DNA of 55,369 nucleotides from Candidatus Nitrosocaldus tengchongensis (GCA_013538675.1 JACAFJ010000006.1:1-55369); one strand, 5' to 3'. Shown: positions 24,242 to 33,891, counted from the first letter of the stretch. Translations and numbers: made by a program. Notes: generated by a model from the letters alone, not told the origin.

Positions 24242-25252
24242 ATGCATGTAGCACTTGTAGCATTTGAGCAGAAAGGTGAAAGCGATAGTATGCTACAGAA
24301 TATACTTAATATACTGAGTAACATGAATGTGAAGGTTGATGTATTGAGCAGTGCTATTGAGCAGCAAGGTTCCATAGACTCTGATCTAGTACTTGTAACT
24401 GGAGGGGATAAGGGTATACTCCAATACTTCCATAAACTTACAGTTGACTCTCCACCAGTACTAGGTGTGTATGAAGAAGATTCCACAGGCTTCCTTGCAC
24501 AAGTTGATGTTAGAGACCTTGCTAGAATTATGGGCATGATACTATCCAACAGGTACAGGGTTGAAGAGGTTACAAGGTTGGCAGTAAGGGTTGATGGAAG
24601 AGAGATAGAACCTGTGCTCAACGATGTTGCACTCTTCCCATCAAAGAGTGCTACGCTCATGGAGTATAGGCTAAGGATAAATGGAGATGATGTATGGCAT
24701 GACAAGAGCGATGGTGTGATAATCTCAACACCTATAGGCTCAACAGCATACAGCATGTCAGCAGGAGGACCTATAGTGCTTAGGAGTGCTAGGGTATTTG
24801 TAGTTGTACCTGTAAACTCAATGGATGTGACTAGAAGACCCCTTGTGGTTAATGATGATGTTGAGATAGAGGTTAGCGATATAATAAGTAGATACAGGTG
24901 TGAGGTTATACTTGATGGGGGAAGGAGGGTTACAGTAAGGAAGATACTTAACTGCTACAGGTATCCTTACCCAGCAAGGTTTGTTAGACTTGAGGGCTAC
25001 TCCCCAGCATCCCTTCTTGCAAAAAAGGTAAAGTTGGCTGAGGATATGCTTGGCATGCCACCAAGTGCAAAACTTGTTCTCAAGACGCTAGAGTATGAAG
25101 GACCTATGAGCCAGAGGGAGCTTATAGCAAGGACCATGCTCCCAGCAAGGACGCTTAGATTAGCACTAAACCATCTCATCCAGAAGGGTTATGTTAAGAG
25201 AAGATCATCGCTTAGAGATGCTAGACAGAAGATATATGAGTTGAGGATCTGA
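24242..25252 (+). CDS. nadK: NAD kinase with C-terminal winged helix
   Basis: Phosphorylates NAD to NADP. The N-terminal domain carries VLVTGGDKG where the family has GGDGT: G54, G55 and catalytic D56 are kept but the fourth position is K57. The second domain has LNDVALF and the conserved STPIGSTAYSMSAGGPIV and later VNDDVEIEV and VILDGG strands. Residues about 270-336 form a separate winged-helix domain (AKLVLKTLEYEGPMSQRELIARTMLPARTLRLALNHL in two adjacent helices), followed by IYELRI. This kinase-HTH fusion suggests NAD(P)-linked gene control or is a structural add-on; which is unknown. Confidence 0.85.
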   Translation: MHVALVAFEQKGESDSMLQNILNILSNMNVKVDVLSSAIEQQGSIDSDLVLVTGGDKGILQYFHKLTVDSPPVLGVYEEDSTGFLAQVDVRDLARIMGMILSNRYRVEEVTRLAVRVDGREIEPVLNDVALFPSKSATLMEYRLRINGDDVWHDKSDGVIISTPIGSTAYSMSAGGPIVLRSARVFVVVPVNSMDVTRRPLVVNDDVEIEVSDIISRYRCEVILDGGRRVTVRKILNCYRYPYPARFVRLEGYSPASLLAKKVKLAEDMLGMPPSAKLVLKTLEYEGPMSQRELIARTMLPARTLRLALNHLIQKGYVKRRSSLRDARQKIYELRI

Positions 25253-25289
25253 ACAAGAAGAATAAATCTGTATGACCTTACTAATACTA

Positions 25290-27077
25290 CTACTGCCTTC
25301 TAGATCTTGTTTTAGATCTTGATTTCTGTATACGAGGGGGTTGCGATCTTGCTGATTCTGTTCCTGCTCCTTCTTCTCTCTTTAGCATAGAGTACTCTAG
25401 TGCTGCCTTTACAAATGCTAGGAATGCCTCCTCTGGCCTTCCTGGTCTGTTCGTGAACTCTGCATGGTACTGCACAGCAAAGTAGAACCTCTTATCTGGC
25501 AACTCTAGTATCTCCATCCTCCTTGAATCATCACTCCAGCCAGAGAAGACCATGCCATGCTTCTCAAGCATATCCTTGTACTCAAGGTTTAGTTCGTATC
25601 TGTGCCTGTGCCTCTTGTATATCTTGCTGCTATTGTATATCCTGTATGCTAGTGTACCACCCTTAACCTCTATCTCATGCAAGCCTAGCCTCATGGTACC
25701 TCCAAGGTTAGCAACACCCCTCTGCTCTGGAAGAAGATGGACCACTGGATGCCTTGCATACTCATCCAACTCTGTAGAGTTTGCACCATCAAGCATGCAT
25801 ACACTTCTAGCAAATGCAACTATAGCAAGTTGGAATCCAAAGCATATACCCAGATAAGGCATATCCTTCAGCCTAGCATAATCTGCAGCCTTTATTATCC
25901 CCTCGCTTCCCCTCTTCCCAAACCCTCCAGGAACCAATATGCCAGAGTAATCATCCAGGATGCCAAGATTGCTGGTATCCTGCTCAAAGATCTCAGCATC
26001 TATATGATCTATCTTTACTCTATAGCCTAGCATTGCACCAGCATTACTCAACGCTTGGTTAACACTGACATAACTATCAGCCAACTTCACGTATTTACCA
26101 ACCATCGCTATCCTTATCATCCCATCCTTCATGTTCCTGTACGAGTTCATAACATGCCTCCATGAGCCCCAACTGAACTCATGAGCATTTATGTTGAGCC
26201 TTAGCCTATCCTTGATCCTCTCAACCATGCCCTGCTGATGGAGTACTTCAGGCACCTCGTATATAGAGTCAACATCATGGCAGGATACAACATCATGCAT
26301 GCTAACATTTGCAAATAAGGCTATCTTGCTCTTTATACTTGAATCTAACATAACCTTGCTCCTCACTGCTACTATATCTGGCTGTATCCCTATCCTCCTC
26401 AACTCCTGCACGCTATGCTGTGTTGGCTTGGTCTTGATCTCTCCAACAACATCAAGCATTGGTGCAAGTGTTACATGCACAAAGAGCACGTTATCAGAGC
26501 CTTCCTCAAGCCTCATCTGCCTCATAGCCTCAAGGAATGGAAGACCCTCTATATCCCCTACAGTACCTCCACACTCTACTACAAGCACATCAAGATCGTG
26601 CTTTGCTGCTAAACCCCTTATCCTAGCCTTTATCTCATCAGTTACATGTGGTATTATCTGTACACACTGCCCAAGGTACTCTCCCCTCCTCTCCCTCTCT
26701 ATGACTGAGGAGTATACCTTGCCTGTTGTTACGTTATGCTCCCTACTTAGGTTCGTGTCTAGGAAGCGCTCATATGCCCCAATATCCATGTCGCACTCTC
26801 CCCCATCATCTGTTACAAATACTTCTCCATGTATCATTGGGTTCATGGTACCAGCATCAACGTTTAGGTAAGGGTCTATCTTCATGCATGATACCTTAAG
26901 GTTACAGAGCTGGAGGAGTTTTGCTATTGATGCTGTAACTACACCCTTGCCTAGGCCAGACATCACACCTCCTGTAACAAAGATGTACTTGCTCTTCTTG
27001 CTATCGCTTGTAGTGTCTATAGTAGTAACATTAGTATCGTTATTATGTGCATCTTTTGCATATACTCTATCCAGCAT
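25290..27077 (-). CDS. pyrG: CTP synthase
   Basis: Aminates UTP to CTP with glutamine and ATP. The synthetase half shows KYIFVTGGVMSGLGKGVV, KIDPYLNVDAGTMNP, GGECDMDIGAYERF and VECGGTVGDIEGLPF. The glutaminase half has the oxyanion strand GILVPGGFG, nucleophile Cys in YLGICFGFQLA and the His-Glu pair in FAVQYHAEFTNRPGRPEE. At 595 residues it is about 50 longer than E. coli PyrG: a 28-residue N-terminal Asn/Asp/Thr-rich extension and a basic C-terminal tail (SRSKTRSRRQ). ATG 27077 is the only good start. Confidence 0.96.
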   Translation of the reverse strand: MLDRVYAKDAHNNDTNVTTIDTTSDSKKSKYIFVTGGVMSGLGKGVVTASIAKLLQLCNLKVSCMKIDPYLNVDAGTMNPMIHGEVFVTDDGGECDMDIGAYERFLDTNLSREHNVTTGKVYSSVIERERRGEYLGQCVQIIPHVTDEIKARIRGLAAKHDLDVLVVECGGTVGDIEGLPFLEAMRQMRLEEGSDNVLFVHVTLAPMLDVVGEIKTKPTQHSVQELRRIGIQPDIVAVRSKVMLDSSIKSKIALFANVSMHDVVSCHDVDSIYEVPEVLHQQGMVERIKDRLRLNINAHEFSWGSWRHVMNSYRNMKDGMIRIAMVGKYVKLADSYVSVNQALSNAGAMLGYRVKIDHIDAEIFEQDTSNLGILDDYSGILVPGGFGKRGSEGIIKAADYARLKDMPYLGICFGFQLAIVAFARSVCMLDGANSTELDEYARHPVVHLLPEQRGVANLGGTMRLGLHEIEVKGGTLAYRIYNSSKIYKRHRHRYELNLEYKDMLEKHGMVFSGWSDDSRRMEILELPDKRFYFAVQYHAEFTNRPGRPEEAFLAFVKAALEYSMLKREEGAGTESARSQPPRIQKSRSKTRSRRQ

Positions 27078-27233
27078 AAGGTTACAATTCTGAAACCATT
27101 TTTAACCGTTTTTGTTAAGCATCTTTACCATAAGCAGTAGTAGTTATCTATTAATAGATCCAGCCAGAATTGTATAGTAATGATATAGATACCCATTGAC
27201 ATCTAGTATTATTATATTATATAACTATGATAG

Positions 27234-27246
27234 GTAATTATATTAC
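27234..27246. repeat. Inverted repeat GTAAT-TAT-ATTAC upstream of the MNIO operon
   Basis: A 5-bp dyad with 3-bp centre, about 35 bp before the TATA box at 27281. Position fits an operator or activator site for the two-gene operon, but short AT-rich dyads arise easily by chance. Confidence 0.35.
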
Positions 27247-27280
27247 AAAGTTTAATCGTAACACCAGTATATAGAAAGAT

Positions 27281-27290
27281 TTTTATATAT
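27281..27290 (+). promoter_or_regulatory. TATA box of the MNIO operon
   Basis: TTTTATATAT, centred about 25 nt before ATG 27310. No Shine-Dalgarno is present, so the first gene is probably leaderless. Confidence 0.6.
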
Positions 27291-27309
27291 TAACCCCACA
27301 AATACAATA

Positions 27310-27594
27310 ATGGTTAGCAAAGTAGCTGCAAGAAGAATAAGGGCAGATGTAACATTCGATCATATAGTAGTGCTACCAAAAGAGGCTTCATACAACATAC
27401 AGGCTATATCAGAATCCATCAAGAATATACTTGACATATATGGATGCCCGAACTGCCATTCTGGAAGGGATATACTCTTCAAGAATGAGGAGAGCATGAT
27501 AAGGGATATACGAAGCATATTCATGAATGATTTTGTTATAACCAAGGATCTCAGAGCAAGACCTCTAGGCGAGGCTTTCAACATAACGCTATGA
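27310..27594 (+). CDS. 94-aa protein with CPNCH motif, coupled to the MNIO enzyme
   Basis: A soluble 94-residue protein with exactly two cysteines, in YGCPNCHSGRD (C46, C49, H50). The N-terminal part is basic and then beta-strand/helix (DVTFDHIVVLPKEASYNIQA); the C-terminal part ends RARPLGEAFNITL. There is no signal peptide. Its ATGA stop overlaps the start of the MNIO gene by 4 bp, so both are made together. MNIO (DUF692) enzymes are known to act on cysteines or asparagines of small partner peptides, so this may be the substrate or a metal-handling partner. No family was recognised; the substrate idea is inference. Confidence 0.75.
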   Translation: MVSKVAARRIRADVTFDHIVVLPKEASYNIQAISESIKNILDIYGCPNCHSGRDILFKNEESMIRDIRSIFMNDFVITKDLRARPLGEAFNITL

Positions 27595-29234
27595 ATATAC
27601 CAGATAGAGGTATAGGTATAACATATTTTTTGTCTTTAGAACCATTCATAGAGTCAAACATGGATGTTATAGATGTTGTAGAGGTAGAGCCTCAGAACTT
27701 CTGGCTCCATACACTATCCAATAGATTCAGGATGGATGATGATATAAGCAAGAGGATAATGGCTCTCCCCTGCAAGAAGATAGTCCATAGTGTTAGCATC
27801 CCAGTAGGAGGATCTGTAACGCCTGATCCCCAGCAGGTATCACTTCTTGCTCATATCGTAGATGAGTTGGATGCTGCATGGGCAAGTGAGCATCTGGCAT
27901 TCAATAGGGCAAGGGTCGGTGCAGAGATATTCAATACTGGCTTCCTCCTACCCCCTAGCCAGACAGAAGAAGGTGTAGAGTATGCAATAAGATCGATAAG
28001 AGCAATAATGGGTGCACTCTCAGTCCCCTTTGCTGTAGAGACTGGTGTAAACTATCTGAAGCCCAACGAACATGAATTTAGTGATGGTGAGTTCATCGCA
28101 AGGATAGTCAAGAAGGCAGGTTGTGGCATCCTTCTAGATCTACATAACATATGGACCAATGAGATGAATGGCAGGCAGAGGGTTGATGAGTTCATCGAGG
28201 ATATACCATTAGATATGGTATGGGAGGTTCATCTAGCAGGAGGGGTTGAGGAGGATGGATATTGGCTTGATGCACATGCAGGAGCAATTCCAGAGGATCT
28301 ACTGAGGGTAGCGGAGAGGATAATCCCAAGACTGAAAAACCTCCATGCAATAATATTTGAACTGTATCCATCATACTACAAATCTGAGGTTACCCCTGAA
28401 CTTGTCAGGGAGCAGTTGGAGATACTTCATGATCTATGGGATATAAACAAAAGGAGGTTTGGCTATACCAATAATAGTAGTGTTGATCATATTCAACGTG
28501 ATGATAGCTATGATGATGACGATGTTTGTTATGACAACGTTGGTAATAGTTGCAGTATCAATACTATGACTGAGGATACATCATCCTCTTCTATAAACAG
28601 TAATTCATATGTTCATGATTACAATGGTCCATACGAGGTTGAAGAATGGGAATACACCCTTGGTAGATTAGTGATAGGTTATGAAGTAAACACAGAGTTG
28701 GGGAGAAGGTTATCTGCAGATAAGGCAATCCCAGTATATAGGAGACTGATATCATCATTCCGCTCATCAATGCTGATTAGGGCATTGCCATTCACCTCAA
28801 GATTGTTGATGCTCTCATCCATTGATTATGAAGAACTGTTATCATCATTCTGGAGTAATAATGCACCAGCGTTATTTACAACTGATGAGGCTCTATCCTT
28901 CCTGAATTATATAGAAGGATTAGATCTGGATATACCATACATTAAAGATGTGGTTGCATTGGAAAGGGCTATACTTGTATGCAGGGTAGAGGATGATTAT
29001 GATGGCGGTAAAAGTGAAGAGGTATCATTCGATTATGATCCAACTATACTACTTGGTGCATTGATCCAAAGAAGGATACCAACAGAAATTAACAGGGGGA
29101 GGTTCAGGATAGTGGTCTCATCCGCTGGGCTACGCTGTATAAAGGTATCAGACGATGTAACGAGTGAGATTGGTAGAGGTATGGATATGCAGAAGAGTGG
29201 GGAAGAGAGGGAGATGAGATCATGGAACCATTGA
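27591..29234 (+). CDS. DUF692/MNIO multinuclear iron enzyme fused to a partner-like C-terminal domain
   Basis: Residues 1-290 form a TIM-barrel DUF692 protein (MbnB/TglH/BufB type). The expected metal ligands are in place: H66 (VHSVS), H101 (SEHLAF), E150 (AVETG), D183 and H185 (LLDLHN), H214 (EVHLAGG), D227 and H229 (DAHAG), and E257 (IFELYP). Residues about 291-347 are an acidic Asn/Asp/Ser linker. Residues about 348-520 form another domain: VYRRLISSFRSSMLIRALPF, then helices, then IPYIKDVVALERAIL, resembling the helical partner proteins (DUF2063/HvfC or MbnC/TglI-like) normally encoded beside MNIO genes. The tail is charged. Enzyme family is secure, domain fusion is my reading. Confidence 0.85.
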   Translation: MNIPDRGIGITYFLSLEPFIESNMDVIDVVEVEPQNFWLHTLSNRFRMDDDISKRIMALPCKKIVHSVSIPVGGSVTPDPQQVSLLAHIVDELDAAWASEHLAFNRARVGAEIFNTGFLLPPSQTEEGVEYAIRSIRAIMGALSVPFAVETGVNYLKPNEHEFSDGEFIARIVKKAGCGILLDLHNIWTNEMNGRQRVDEFIEDIPLDMVWEVHLAGGVEEDGYWLDAHAGAIPEDLLRVAERIIPRLKNLHAIIFELYPSYYKSEVTPELVREQLEILHDLWDINKRRFGYTNNSSVDHIQRDDSYDDDDVCYDNVGNSCSINTMTEDTSSSSINSNSYVHDYNGPYEVEEWEYTLGRLVIGYEVNTELGRRLSADKAIPVYRRLISSFRSSMLIRALPFTSRLLMLSSIDYEELLSSFWSNNAPALFTTDEALSFLNYIEGLDLDIPYIKDVVALERAILVCRVEDDYDGGKSEEVSFDYDPTILLGALIQRRIPTEINRGRFRIVVSSAGLRCIKVSDDVTSEIGRGMDMQKSGEEREMRSWNH

Positions 29235-29283
29235 TTGATACTTACTTTGTCTAGCCTAAGATGCTAGTTGATGATTGTAATGA

Positions 29284-30114
29284 TCATGCGAACCTTCTTG
29301 TTGCCTGCTTCAGTTCATATGCAAGTTGTCTAATACCTATAAGCATACTCTCCTTACCATCCTTACTCTTCTCTATTATGTTTATGAAAGCACTCCCAAC
29401 CACTATCGCATCTGCACCAGCATCCATCATAACCCTTGCATGTTCCTTTCTGCTTATCCCAAAGCCCACTGCTAAAGGTACTCTACCCATTATCAGCCCT
29501 TTAACCCTTCTTATCGCATCAAGTGTGTAATCATAGAATTTATCCCTCTCACCAGTTGTGCCATAGACAGATACCAGATAGAGGAAGCCCTTGCTAACAT
29601 TCGCTACTCTATTAAGCCTCTCATCACTCGTGTTTGGTGCAACAAGGAATATGAGATCCATATCATGTATGTGCGAAGCCCTTATCGCATCATCTGCCTC
29701 ATCATATGTTAGATCTGGGACTATGAGGCCATCTATACCATGATCCTTTGCCATTGAGACGAACCTCTCTATCCCTGCTCTATACACTATGTTGTAGTAT
29801 GTCATGGTAACTAGAGGCACATCTGAAGTTCCTCTTATGCTCCTTGCTATCTCTAGTGCTTTGTTTGGAGTAATACCTTTACTTAACGCCGTATAAGATG
29901 CTCTCTGTATAGTAGGTCCATCTGCTATTGGATCTGAGAATGGTATGCCTATCTCAAGTATATCCACCCCTCCATCTATCATCGCCTGAGCGACATCTAC
30001 ACTTACATGCTCATCTGGATAACCTGCTACAATATAGCCTATCAGTGCATGCTCTTCCCTTGCCATCAACTCCCTAAACCTTCTATCTATTGGGTTCTCC
30101 TTCTTCCTGCTCAT
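29284..30114 (-). CDS. trpA: Tryptophan synthase alpha subunit
   Basis: Splits indole-glycerol phosphate to indole for TrpB. It shows [15 protein letters not shown], the catalytic Glu in [22 protein letters not shown], catalytic Asp in [14 protein letters not shown], and the phosphate-binding [27 protein letters not shown]. 276 residues, last gene of the trp operon; its ATG overlaps the trpB stop by 4 bp. Confidence 0.96.
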   Translation of the reverse strand: MSRKKENPIDRRFRELMAREEHALIGYIVAGYPDEHVSVDVAQAMIDGGVDILEIGIPFSDPIADGPTIQRASYTALSKGITPNKALEIARSIRGTSDVPLVTMTYYNIVYRAGIERFVSMAKDHGIDGLIVPDLTYDEADDAIRASHIHDMDLIFLVAPNTSDERLNRVANVSKGFLYLVSVYGTTGERDKFYDYTLDAIRRVKGLIMGRVPLAVGFGISRKEHARVMMDAGADAIVVGSAFINIIEKSKDGKESMLIGIRQLAYELKQATRRFA

Positions 30115-31313
30115 TGTGTAGATGACCTCTCTGCCAGATAACGTTGAACTACATCAACATCCTTATCCCCTCTACCAGATACTGTAACAACTATGCTTGC
30201 ATCCTTGCCATACTCCCTTGCTATCTTCATCGTATATGCTAGTGCATGTGCTGGCTCCAGTGCAGGTATTATCCCCTCGTGTTTAGCAAGGCTCATGAAT
30301 GCATCGATTGCCTCATCATCTGTAGCACTGACATACTTTACCCTATCTATGCTCTTAAGGTATGCATGCTCTGGTCCCACACCTGGATAGTCTAGCCCTG
30401 CTGCTATGCTATGCGTATCCATTATCTGCCCATACTCATCTTGGAGAAGATATGTTAGCATGCCGTGTAGTACACCTTCAGAACCAGCACAGAGTGTTGC
30501 AGAATGCTCATTGCTTGCTAAACCATGGCCACCAGCCTCAACACCATATAGATCAACCTTGCTATCAAGGAACTCATAGAACGTGCCCATTGCATTGCTA
30601 CCTCCTCCAACACATGCAACTATGGCATCTGGCATGTTTCCAAGGATGTTCATGCACTGCTTCCTTATCTCCTTGCCTATAATGCTCTGGAAGTCCCTAA
30701 CCATCATTGGATAGGGATGAGGACCAACAACAGAGCCTAGAAGGTAGTATGTATTCTGCACATTGGTTATCCAGTCCCTCAACGCCTCATTTATCGCATC
30801 CTTGAGGGTTTGGGAGCCAGAATCAACCCTGTTCACCTTTGCACCTAGAAGCTCCATCCTGAAGACGTTGAGCCTCTGCCTCTCAGCATCCTTTGCACCC
30901 ATGTATATCTCGCATCTCAAACCTAGAGCAGCACAAGCCATTGCAGTTGCAACACCATGCTGCCCTGCCCCAGTCTCAGCAATAACCCTCTCCTTGCCCA
31001 TACGTTTTGCTAGTAGTGCTTGACCTATGGTATTGTTTATCTTGTGTGCTCCACCATGCAGTAGATCCTCCCTCTTCAGGTAGATGCTTGCCCCTCCCAT
31101 AGCGTTACTCAGGTTCTTTGCATGGTAGAGTTGTGTTGGTCTACCAGCGTAGTGTTTGAGATAGTAATCCAACTCCCTCCTGAAGTCCTTATCCTCCCTA
31201 GCATCCATGTATGCCTTCTCAAGCTCCTCAAGTGCAGGTATTAGAGTCTCTGGCACGTATCTACCCCCAAACCTGCCAAACTTGCCATCTATAGGGTAGT
31301 GCTTGAGCCTCAT
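30111..31313 (-). CDS. trpB: Tryptophan synthase beta subunit
   Basis: PLP enzyme joining indole and serine. The TrpB1-type N-terminus ([15 protein letters not shown]) is present, with [18 protein letters not shown] carrying the PLP lysine, [13 protein letters not shown] with the catalytic Glu, and the phosphate-binding VGGGSNAMG loop. 400 residues, the type that pairs with TrpA. It overlaps both trpC (4 bp) and trpA (4 bp), so translation is likely coupled. Confidence 0.97.
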   Translation of the reverse strand: MRLKHYPIDGKFGRFGGRYVPETLIPALEELEKAYMDAREDKDFRRELDYYLKHYAGRPTQLYHAKNLSNAMGGASIYLKREDLLHGGAHKINNTIGQALLAKRMGKERVIAETGAGQHGVATAMACAALGLRCEIYMGAKDAERQRLNVFRMELLGAKVNRVDSGSQTLKDAINEALRDWITNVQNTYYLLGSVVGPHPYPMMVRDFQSIIGKEIRKQCMNILGNMPDAIVACVGGGSNAMGTFYEFLDSKVDLYGVEAGGHGLASNEHSATLCAGSEGVLHGMLTYLLQDEYGQIMDTHSIAAGLDYPGVGPEHAYLKSIDRVKYVSATDDEAIDAFMSLAKHEGIIPALEPAHALAYTMKIAREYGKDASIVVTVSGRGDKDVDVVQRYLAERSSTQ

Positions 31314-32155
31314 GCCATAACAAGTTCCTTTACCTTGTTTTTAATGTTATCACTTGCCATTATGGATGTGCCTATCAGGAATGCATCAACACTATACTGC
31401 TTTAAGTACCTTATATGCTCTACACTGCTTATACCGCTCTCGCTTATTATGGGCTTTGTTGTTGTATTAGTGCTATTGCCCTTTGCTAGCATCTTTGCTG
31501 TAGTGCTTATATCAACATGCATACTCTTCAGATTTCTGTTGTTTATGCCTATCATATCTGTACTGCTCTTCAACGCATCTTTGAACTCATCCTCATCATG
31601 TACCTCAAGTATAACCTCTAACCCATGATCATGAGCCCTATCTATCATATACTCTAGCGTATGATCTGCAAGCCCCTCTCTATATATAGATGAGATGAGC
31701 AATATGCAGTCTGCCCCTGCTCTATACGCTGCATCTACCTGCTCCTTGCTTATGATCACATCCTTCATGAGTAATGGTACATCAACAGCAACCCTAACGT
31801 TCATGAGGTACTCTATCGAGCCACTGAAGTAGTTAGGTTGTGTTAATACAGATAGTGCTAGTGCACCAGCATCAACCATCTCTCTAGCAATAACTTGAGG
31901 GCTAGTGTAGTCTCTTATCCTACCCATGCTTGGCGATGAGAACTTCACCTCTGCTATTATCGCATTCCTATCCTTGCATGAGAGTATAGCATTACGTAGG
32001 CTTATAATCCCATGGTGTATTGTAAAATCGAACCTGTAGTGCCCTGCTCTTACAGATTCTCTTGCTGCATATACAAGTCTCTCAAGGTAACCTTGCAGAT
32101 TATCGTACTTGCCTTTGTCCATAACCTTGCCATCCATGCCTCCTCTAGTTGACAT
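31310..32155 (-). CDS. trpC: Indole-3-glycerol-phosphate synthase
   Basis: TIM-barrel enzyme forming the indole ring. It has [65 protein letters not shown] and [11 protein letters not shown], which together hold the catalytic Lys and Glu residues of TrpC. Near residue 250 there is a Thr/Asn run (NSTNTTTKP). Start is uncertain: GTG 32203 would add a hydrophobic 16-residue stretch unlikely here, so ATG 32155 is used; ATGs at 32137 and 32122 are also possible. It is a single-domain TrpC; no TrpF is fused. Confidence 0.93.
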   Translation of the reverse strand: MSTRGGMDGKVMDKGKYDNLQGYLERLVYAARESVRAGHYRFDFTIHHGIISLRNAILSCKDRNAIIAEVKFSSPSMGRIRDYTSPQVIAREMVDAGALALSVLTQPNYFSGSIEYLMNVRVAVDVPLLMKDVIISKEQVDAAYRAGADCILLISSIYREGLADHTLEYMIDRAHDHGLEVILEVHDEDEFKDALKSSTDMIGINNRNLKSMHVDISTTAKMLAKGNSTNTTTKPIISESGISSVEHIRYLKQYSVDAFLIGTSIMASDNIKNKVKELVMA

Positions 32156-32208
32156 TATTAATATGAACCATGCTAATATAATACCCATACTACTAACTAC
32201 CACTGCTG

Positions 32209-33276
32209 CTACTGCTTTAGCCTCTTTACCATATTACTCTCTACCTCCTCAAGCCTCTCTATGCTACCACATCTTGCCATCAGTTCCCTCAACCTCTTGT
32301 ATGCTCTTCCATCCATAACACTTGCTCTAGCAACCTCTATACCCTCCTTGAACGATGATGCCTTCTTTCCAACCATCAATGCTGCTGCAGTATTAAGGAG
32401 TACAGCATCGATAACCTCCCTTCTAGCACTACCATTCAAGATGCTAAGAAAGATCTCTGCTGCCTCTACCCTATTCTTCACCACAAGGTCTTCCTTCTTA
32501 GCAGTACTCAAGCCCAATCCCTTGGGGTCTACCTCTAGGCTAACATCACCTGCATCATCCCTGTACCATAGCACTCTGTTGATGCATGTGTTGGATAACT
32601 CATCCATTCCATCGAGAGCATGAACAACCATGAACGCCTCCCTTCCGGCATGTTTGAGCATACCAGCAACCTTATCCATAACTGCTAAGGAGTATACACC
32701 AACAACTTGAGCATTGGGCATTGCAGGGTTGCATACAGGACCTACAATGTTGAATGCAGTCCTTATACCCATCTCCCTCCTTACCTGTGCTACCCTGCTC
32801 ATAGCTGGATGGAACCGTGGAGCGAATATGAACCCAATACCTATATGCTCTATACACTCCTCAACTATATCTTTATCAGCATCAAGGTTATAGCCCAGAT
32901 ACTCCAGTACATCAGCACTCCCACTCATACTCGATACTGCTCTATTCCCATGCTTGGCAACCTTAACTCCAGATGAAGATGCTATGAACGCTGCTGCAGT
33001 ACTTATGTTGAATGTTCCAGAGTTATCCCCTCCAGTACCAGATGTATCTATAACATAGCCGTTGACCCTAACCTTGACAGCATGCTTGAGCATAACATCC
33101 AGCATAGCGTTCAACTCATCTACGCTCTCTCCCTTCATCCTTAGTGCTGTGAGCAGTGCTGCTACCAGTACATCACCTGCTACTCCAGCAAGTATGGACT
33201 CCATACACGAACTCATCTCCTCATATGCAAGATCGTGCATATCAACTACCTTCTTGAGCATATCCTTAAGATGCAC
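32209..33276 (-). CDS. trpD: Anthranilate phosphoribosyltransferase
   Basis: Transfers phosphoribose from PRPP to anthranilate. It contains the VIDTSGTGGDNSGTFNIST PRPP loop, VAKHGNRAVSSMSGSADVLE, FIFAPRFHPAM and GPVCNPAMP, with VVHALDGMDELS near the metal site. 355 residues. The start is GTG 33276, with GAGGTGA at good spacing upstream, overlapping the trpG stop. Nine bases separate it from trpG. Confidence 0.96.
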   Translation of the reverse strand: MHLKDMLKKVVDMHDLAYEEMSSCMESILAGVAGDVLVAALLTALRMKGESVDELNAMLDVMLKHAVKVRVNGYVIDTSGTGGDNSGTFNISTAAAFIASSSGVKVAKHGNRAVSSMSGSADVLEYLGYNLDADKDIVEECIEHIGIGFIFAPRFHPAMSRVAQVRREMGIRTAFNIVGPVCNPAMPNAQVVGVYSLAVMDKVAGMLKHAGREAFMVVHALDGMDELSNTCINRVLWYRDDAGDVSLEVDPKGLGLSTAKKEDLVVKNRVEAAEIFLSILNGSARREVIDAVLLNTAAALMVGKKASSFKEGIEVARASVMDGRAYKRLRELMARCGSIERLEEVESNMVKRLKQ

Positions 33277-33285
33277 TATGATGGT

Positions 33286-33891
33286 TCACCTCTTCACCAT
33301 GGAGAGAAAGTTCACCATCAGCCTGTTACCATCCTCTGTAAGTACCGACTCTGGATGGAATTGCACACCGAAGAGTAGATGCTTCTTATGCCTTACACCC
33401 ATTATCTCTCCATCATCTGTAGAGTACGCTGTAACCTCAAGGCTAGATGGTACAGTGCTTGGATCTGCTACTAGAGAGTGGTACCTTGTTGCCTTGAAAG
33501 GGTTGCTCATATCCTGAAATACACCATTTCCATCATGCCTTATCATGCTTGTCTTGCCATGTTTAGGGGTCTTTGCCCTAACCACTCTGCCTCCAAATAG
33601 ATGAACTATACCCTGATGCCCTAGGCATACTCCAAGTATGGGTAGTTTATCGTACAGGTTGAGTATGACATCTGCAGATACCCCAAAGTCCCTCTTGTTT
33701 GCTGGATGCCCTGGTCCTGGGGATATAACTATAGCATCTGGATCAAGCATGATCATCTCTGCTAGAGTTACCTTATCATTTCTGAAGACTAGAGGTTCTA
33801 TCCCAGCATGCATTATGCTACTCATACTCCCTATCTGCTGTGCAAGGTTGTACGTGAATGAGTCGTAGTTATCTACTATTATTATCCTCAT
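33286..33891 (-). CDS. trpG: Anthranilate synthase glutamine amidotransferase subunit
   Basis: Class I glutaminase supplying ammonia to TrpE. It shows IVDNYDSFTYNLAQ, AIVISPGPGHP, nucleophile Cys in LGVCLGHQGIVH and the His-Glu dyad in GVQFHPESVLTEDG. 201 residues. Its ATG overlaps the trpE stop by 4 bp (ATGA). Confidence 0.96.
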   Translation of the reverse strand: MRIIIVDNYDSFTYNLAQQIGSMSSIMHAGIEPLVFRNDKVTLAEMIMLDPDAIVISPGPGHPANKRDFGVSADVILNLYDKLPILGVCLGHQGIVHLFGGRVVRAKTPKHGKTSMIRHDGNGVFQDMSNPFKATRYHSLVADPSTVPSSLEVTAYSTDDGEIMGVRHKKHLLFGVQFHPESVLTEDGNRLMVNFLSMVKR

